A stretch of 23,273 bases of DNA, taken from UMGS172 sp964424555 (lineage in GTDB: Bacteria > Bacillota > Clostridia > Oscillospirales > Acutalibacteraceae). The stretch spans positions 1-23,273 of the forward strand of contig CAYRIX010000030.1 of the NCBI GenBank assembly GCA_964424555.1. Reading direction: 5' to 3'. The notes beneath the pieces are model-generated. The model did not search any database and was not told where the DNA came from. It was given only the letters and a program-made list of their open reading frames with translations. Below are positions 22,340 to 23,273 of the stretch, in pieces. Both the position numbers and the translations under genes were made by a program. How positions within the stretch are numbered: the first letter of the stretch is position 1; each line of letters starts with the position of its first letter.

Positions 22340-22380
22340 GTAGAGGTGGGGTGACATTAGAATTTTTCGGTTGTTATACT
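22340..22380 (+). promoter_or_regulatory. Late promoter-like element, copy 2 (fibre module)
   Basis: GTAGAGGTGGGGTGACATT (22340-22358) matches the box at 3521-3540 apart from one missing G and one G/A change. The -35-like GTGACA (22351-22356) is followed after 18 bases by TATACT (22375-22380), a good -10. The spacer sequence is also similar to the first copy (both contain ATTTTT/ATTTTG and GGTTGT/GGGTGT). It lies about 32 bases before the fibre start. Confidence 0.65.
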
Positions 22381-22411
22381 TAATTTATAAGATATAAAAA
22401 GGAGGTCAAAA

Positions 22412-23273
22412 ATGGCAATCAGAATAATTGAATATGCGGTGTCGGTGAACGGTATCACACCTGCATCGCAACAGTTTGGCGGTACTCAGGGCGACCACAA
22501 TGTAACCCAACTGAAATTTACTTTGGAGGAGTCACTTTTATCGGCGATACAGACGGTTGCAGGCGACAATGCTATACTTTACCGCTTTGACGCTTATGAC
22601 GGGTCGGGCAGTGTTAAGTCGACGGTGCCTGCACCGCTCACGGAGGAGCCGTGTGTGTACAGCTTAGAGGAGTGGCTCACAAGGTTCGGAGGACGGATTC
22701 AGGTGTATTTGGTCATCACCGAAGTTACCGATACCACCGAAATGGAGCTGTATTCGTTCCCTGCAGTGCTTGAACTGAAAGAACGACCCGACGGTCACCG
22801 TACGGATGAAAACAGTTACGAGAGCATTTCAACGCTCTCAGAGGTTACAAAGAAGAACGCCGACCGTGCCGAGCAGGCTTTAGGTGAGTTGCTCGGGGCT
22901 GTTCCCGAGGTTGAGGTCGAAGAGGTCGAGGGTGGTGTTGAGGTCACCGTGACGGATAAAAATGATACCAAGACCGCATTTGTACGTGACGGTGTTGACG
23001 GTCAAGACGGTAAGGACGGTATTTCGGTGACCCACTCATGGAACGGCACGGTTTTAACAGTTAGCTCAGCAAGTGGTGAATCATCGGCCGATCTTAAGGG
23101 TAAACAAGGCGATACAGGGCCGCAAGGTGAACAGGGACCACAGGGTGAACAAGGAATACCCGGTGAAGTCACCTACAGCTACGCTCATCAGATGTTCACA
23201 AATGCGTTAAAAGGACAGGCTGTGGGCAGTGAGGTGAATTTGAGCGACGTGTCACCGTTGTCACATACCGTGT
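22412..23273 (+). CDS. Baseplate/fibre protein with BppU-like N-terminus and collagen-like repeat (partial)
   Basis: An open frame from ATG 22412, with AAGGAGGTC upstream, runs off the right edge after 287 codons. Residues about 1-135 resemble the N-terminal domain of upper baseplate proteins (BppU_N: 'YAVSVNGITPASQQFGGTQG', 'LYRFDAYDGSG', 'SFPAVLELKERPDG'). A helical linker 'EVTKKNADRAEQALGELL' leads to beta segments with 'VRDGVDGQDGKDG' and a short collagen-like Gly-x-y run ('GDTGPQGEQGPQGEQGIPGE'), typical of trimeric fibres. It probably anchors the receptor-binding apparatus to the tail. The missing C-terminus would carry host specificity. Confidence 0.8.
   Translation, partial: MAIRIIEYAVSVNGITPASQQFGGTQGDHNVTQLKFTLEESLLSAIQTVAGDNAILYRFDAYDGSGSVKSTVPAPLTEEPCVYSLEEWLTRFGGRIQVYLVITEVTDTTEMELYSFPAVLELKERPDGHRTDENSYESISTLSEVTKKNADRAEQALGELLGAVPEVEVEEVEGGVEVTVTDKNDTKTAFVRDGVDGQDGKDGISVTHSWNGTVLTVSSASGESSADLKGKQGDTGPQGEQGPQGEQGIPGEVTYSYAHQMFTNALKGQAVGSEVNLSDVSPLSHTV

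Noticed and set aside
1..23273. tRNA, rRNA or known riboswitch
   Set aside because: No cloverleaf, CCA-ended stem set, rRNA signature or recognised aptamer core was seen on either strand by eye.

Overview
The window looks like part of a double-stranded DNA phage or prophage of a low-to-moderate GC Firmicute, most likely a gut Clostridia host. The grounds are the strong AGGAGG-type ribosome sites, the dense same-strand gene packing with 4-base ATGA overlaps, and the gene types: DUF551, Lar, DUF3850, the 'MSPRTGRP' ribbon-helix-helix family and a BppU-like fibre. There is no integrase, lysis gene, tRNA, rRNA, CRISPR array or IS element here, so integrated versus free state cannot be decided.

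Layout. (1) Positions 1-3416, plus strand: an accessory/early operon of about eleven very short genes, almost all overlapping their neighbours. Several encode small Cys-rich (probably zinc-binding) proteins, including a Lar-type anti-restriction protein; also a DUF3850 protein and a 47-residue membrane protein. (2) 3417-3597: an untranslated control region with an AT-rich inverted repeat and a G-rich box joined to a promoter-like sequence. (3) 3598-20392, plus strand: the virion module. Order is small terminase, large terminase, small membrane protein, scaffold, major capsid protein, acidic repeat protein, portal, connector, a 748-residue tail/stabilisation protein, a 391-residue internal protein and a 2344-residue polyvalent ejection protein with an HELTH metallopeptidase motif. 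With no tape measure or tail-tube gene in this stretch, the order suggests a short-tailed (podovirus-like) particle. (4) 20393-21858: an AT-rich, minus-strand cassette of three small membrane proteins with its own promoter and terminator, inserted like a 'moron'. One of its genes is bracketed by a 35-bp direct repeat. (5) 21859-22339, plus strand: a ribbon-helix-helix regulator with an operator-like inverted repeat over its promoter, a structured leader, a 19-codon stub of an antirepressor-like gene and a dense set of hairpins/terminators. (6) 22340 to the end: a second copy of the G-rich promoter element drives a baseplate/fibre gene with a collagen-like segment that runs off the window.

How it may work together (inference): the two G-rich promoter elements would fire the head/tail module and the fibre module together late in infection. 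The inserted cassette is insulated by terminators and carries divergent strong sigma-A-type promoters, so it could be expressed when the virion genes are silent, for example for superinfection exclusion or another host-envelope role. The minus-strand membrane cassette with its divergent RHH regulator is the best candidate for an undescribed system.
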